From: Bacteroides clarus YIT 12056
GTDB taxonomy: Bacteria; Bacteroidota; Bacteroidia; Bacteroidales; Bacteroidaceae
Assembly (NCBI RefSeq): GCF_900129655.1
Contig: NZ_FQWK01000008.1
Coordinates: forward strand, 1 to 64,000
Reading direction: 5' to 3'
Length of the DNA stretch: 64,000 nt
Part shown: one piece after another, positions 61,816 to 64,000 of the stretch
Layout of the letters: every line of letters starts with the position of its first letter
Position numbering within the stretch: the stretch's first letter is position 1
Position numbers and translations under genes: made by a program
Notes under the pieces: model-generated
Database searches by the model: none
Seen by the model: the letters and a program-made list of their open reading frames with translations, nothing else
Told to the model about the DNA's origin: nothing

Positions 61816-63270
61816 TTATCCTACGCTTCCTTCCAATGAAATAGCCAACAATTTCTGAGCTTCTACGGCAAACTCCATAGGCAGCTTGTTGAGTACTTCT
61901 TTTGCATAGCCGTTTACAATCAGCCCGACGGCATCTTCCGTAGAAATACCGCGCTGATTGCAATAGAATATCTGGTCTTCGCTAATCTTGCTGGTGGTTG
62001 CCTCGTGTTCTACAATGGCCGTCTCATTATGGATATCCATGTAGGGGAAAGTATGCGCACCGCATTTATCGCCCAGCAGCAAGGAGTCGCACTGGCTATA
62101 GTTGCGGGCATTGTCCGCCTTTTGGGCTACACGCACCAGCCCACGATAAGAATTCTCGCTCCGTCCGGCGGAAATACCTTTGCTGACAATAGTACTGCGG
62201 GTATTCTTTCCAAGATGAATCATCTTTGTACCGGTATCTGCCTGTTGATAGTTGTTGGTGACCGCCACACTGTAAAATTCCGCCGTAGAGTTGTCACCGG
62301 AAAGGATGCAAGAGGGATATTTCCAGGTAATGGCCGAACCGGTTTCCACCTGTGTCCAGGACAGTTTGCTGTTTATGCCCTTGCAGTGCCCGCGCTTCGT
62401 TACAAAGTTATAGACGCCGCCCTTGCCTTCGGCATCTCCCGGATACCAGTTTTGAACGGTACTGTACTTCACTTCGGCACGGTCGTGTACCACAATCTCC
62501 ACAATAGCGGCGTGCAATTGGTTTTCGTCACGCATCGGCGCCGTACATCCTTCCAAATAGGAAACATACGAATCATCATCGGCTACAATCAACGTTCTTT
62601 CAAACTGCCCGGTATTACGGGCATTGATACGGAAGTAAGTGGACAGCTCCATCGGGCAGCGTACCCCTTTCGGTATATAGACGAAAGAACCGTCGGAGAA
62701 TACCGCGGAATTCAGCGCCGCAAAGAAATTATCACGATACCCCACGACCGAGCCCAGATACTTCTGCACCAAATCGGGATGCTCGCGTACAGCCTCGCTG
62801 AACGAACAGAAAATAATTCCCTTTTCCATAAGCGTCTCCTTGAAAGTCGTCTTTACAGACACAGAGTCCATTACGGCATCCACCGCCATACCGCTCAGCG
62901 CCATTTGTTCTTCCAAAGGAATGCCCAGTTTATTAAAGGTCTTGACCAACTCCGGGTCTACCTCGTCCATGCTTTTAGGGCCGTCCTTCTTCTTGGTAGG
63001 ATCGGCGTAGTATGAAATAGCCTGATAATCTATCTCGGGAATACGGAGATGCGCCCATGTAGGCATCTCCAGCGTCAGCCAGTGACGGTACGCTTTCAGA
63101 CGGAACTCCAGCAACCACTCGGGTTCTTCCTTTTTCTCAGAAATCAACCGCACCACATCCTCATTCAAGCCACGCTCAATGATGTCTGTATGTACGTCGG
63201 TCGTAAAACCGTACTTGTACTTCTCCTGAGTGAGTTCCTTTACATATTTATTGGGTTCTTCTTGTTGCAT
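61816..63270 (-). CDS. sufB: Fe-S cluster assembly protein SufB
   Basis: The 484-residue protein is the SufB scaffold subunit: [100 protein letters not shown] and [20 protein letters not shown] are family signatures, with [20 protein letters not shown] near the end. Its ATG overlaps the stop of cvpA by one base (TAATG on the minus strand), so translation is coupled. Confidence 0.97.
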   Translation of the reverse strand: MQQEEPNKYVKELTQEKYKYGFTTDVHTDIIERGLNEDVVRLISEKKEEPEWLLEFRLKAYRHWLTLEMPTWAHLRIPEIDYQAISYYADPTKKKDGPKSMDEVDPELVKTFNKLGIPLEEQMALSGMAVDAVMDSVSVKTTFKETLMEKGIIFCSFSEAVREHPDLVQKYLGSVVGYRDNFFAALNSAVFSDGSFVYIPKGVRCPMELSTYFRINARNTGQFERTLIVADDDSYVSYLEGCTAPMRDENQLHAAIVEIVVHDRAEVKYSTVQNWYPGDAEGKGGVYNFVTKRGHCKGINSKLSWTQVETGSAITWKYPSCILSGDNSTAEFYSVAVTNNYQQADTGTKMIHLGKNTRSTIVSKGISAGRSENSYRGLVRVAQKADNARNYSQCDSLLLGDKCGAHTFPYMDIHNETAIVEHEATTSKISEDQIFYCNQRGISTEDAVGLIVNGYAKEVLNKLPMEFAVEAQKLLAISLEGSVG

Positions 63271-63776
63271 TATTCATTCAATATATATTGTTCTGTAACA
63301 TGCTTAGCCGCGGGAAAGAATATCCCGGCAAACGACTTCATAGGATAATATAACACCGATTCCTTCTTTTTTGTTTGGCTGAGCAGCGTATTGTCCGCAT
63401 CCATGAATTCAATGACACCGACCAGCAGACTCACCAGTAAAAGGGACTTCAACGCCCCCAGTCCGGAACCCAGCCAACGGTTCAGCCAGCCGAGCGAAAC
63501 CGCTTCCATTGCCTTTGTCAGCAGCGAGGCTACCAGTGTAAAAACCAGCGGCACGGCTATCCAAATCGCGATGAATGCCAGTACTTGCGCCACCGTCATC
63601 GAATCGGTAACCTTAGAAAACACCTTTTCGGCCACGGAAGCATACAAAGCCTTTGCTGCCAGCAAACCGACAATCAGCCCCAGCAGAGTGGCCAGTTGTT
63701 TCACGAATCCCTTCATGAAGCCAATAACCGCTCCCGCACCGATAATTACCAATATTACGATGTCTATAACAGCCAT
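63270..63776 (-). CDS. CvpA-family membrane protein
   Basis: The start at 63776 ([20 protein letters not shown]) gives a normal CvpA N-terminus; nineteen open codons upstream run into the palindrome at 63791. The 168-residue protein has four membrane helices ([81 protein letters not shown]). CvpA is named from colicin V production in E. coli and is found in many bacteria with envelope functions. Here it lies between infB and sufB and is coupled to sufB by a one-base overlap. Confidence 0.85.
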   Translation of the reverse strand: MAVIDIVILVIIGAGAVIGFMKGFVKQLATLLGLIVGLLAAKALYASVAEKVFSKVTDSMTVAQVLAFIAIWIAVPLVFTLVASLLTKAMEAVSLGWLNRWLGSGLGALKSLLLVSLLVGVIEFMDADNTLLSQTKKKESVLYYPMKSFAGIFFPAAKHVTEQYILNE

Positions 63777-63790
63777 ATATGATATTAAAA

Positions 63791-63860
63791 AGGCACGGAT
63801 TACACGGATCAACACGGTTTTTCTTTTAACCAATCCGTGAAATTCGTGTAATCCGTGCCT
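63791..63860. repeat. Inverted repeat of the CGGATTACACGGAT family between infB and cvpA
   Basis: The left arm AGGCACGGATTACACGGATC (63791-63810) pairs with the right arm AATTCGTGTAATCCGTGCCT (63841-63860) with two mismatches. The core CACGGATTACACGGAT is that of the element at 52392. It lies inside the presumed infB-cvpA-suf transcript. Confidence 0.85.
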
Positions 63861-63877
63861 AAAGATTTACTGTTTTC

Positions 63878-64000
63878 TTACAAAGTCTGTTTTACCTCCA
63901 CTTCTTCGTAAGATTCTATGATATCTCCCACCTTGATATCGTTGCAGTTTGTCAAACTGATACCGCATTCAAAGTTGGTACCTACTTCCTTCACATCGTC
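63878..64000 (-). CDS. infB: Translation initiation factor IF-2 (C-terminal end only)
   Basis: The last 40 codons of a minus-strand gene are visible, with the stop at 63878. The peptide reads [20 protein letters not shown] then [20 protein letters not shown]. The order 'KEV..GFECGI.L.N.NDIK.GD.IE.Y' is the end of domain IV of IF-2, which binds initiator tRNA. The rest lies beyond the right edge. It is upstream of cvpA and sufB on the same strand, separated by the palindrome at 63791. Confidence 0.93.
   Translation of the reverse strand, partial: DDVKEVGTNFECGISLTNCNDIKVGDIIESYEEVEVKQTL

Overview
The window looks like chromosomal DNA of a gut Bacteroides. Evidence for this is the SusC/SusD pair with a hybrid two-component regulator, fimbrillin-type lipoproteins, glycine-lipid acyltransferases, and Bacteroides-type promoter boxes (TAnnTTTG, best seen ahead of tRNA-Glu). 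The species cannot be fixed from sequence reading alone. A moderate-GC member such as the uniformis/stercoris/eggerthii group would fit.

Region 1 (1 to about 16,100) is accessory and visibly AT-richer than the rest. It is a polysaccharide utilisation locus on the minus strand. Reading downstream it holds a hybrid two-component sensor/AraC regulator, a GH43 enzyme, a BspA-type leucine-rich-repeat lipoprotein, SusC, SusD, two fimbrillin-like lipoproteins, and the first 70 codons of a PL11-like rhamnogalacturonan lyase that runs off the left edge. The likely substrate is pectic (rhamnogalacturonan I or its side chains). A decayed ISAs1-family transposase lies just beyond the regulator.

Region 2 (16,200-28,930) holds a GHL10-type lipoprotein, an acyl-CoA ligase, an ArgE-like M20 deacylase, the cluster dut / TPR lipoprotein / DUF4292 lipoprotein / EnvC-like M23 protein, dGTPase, the glycine-lipid genes glsB and glsA, and an ECF sigma factor.

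Region 3 (29,430-45,730) is the division and cell wall cluster: mraZ, rsmH, ftsL, ftsI, murE, mraY, murD, ftsW, murG, murC, ftsQ, ftsA, ftsZ, then a YqeY-family gene. MraZ-type operator repeats precede mraZ. MurE carries the meso-diaminopimelate motif DNPR.

Region 4 (46,070-64,000) holds recO, tRNA-Glu, rpsT, gyrB, a DUF3109 protein, a four-helix-bundle (S23/IVP-like) gene framed by inverted repeats, gpmI, corA, rnhB, a two-gene LysO exporter, a membrane pyrophosphatase, a YbjQ protein, and the minus-strand run infB (3' end), cvpA, sufB, sufC, sufD, sufS.

The most unusual content is between genes. Several spacers carry arrays with a strict period of about 22 bp. Two of these arrays, 26 kb apart, share one sequence family whose neighbouring units pair into hairpins; others have different unit sequences but the same period. 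Separately, AT-rich palindromes fill all three junctions of the suf operon and two junctions of the cell wall cluster. A second palindrome family (core CGGATTACACGGAT) occurs twice. No known system explains the 22-bp arrays from what can be seen here.
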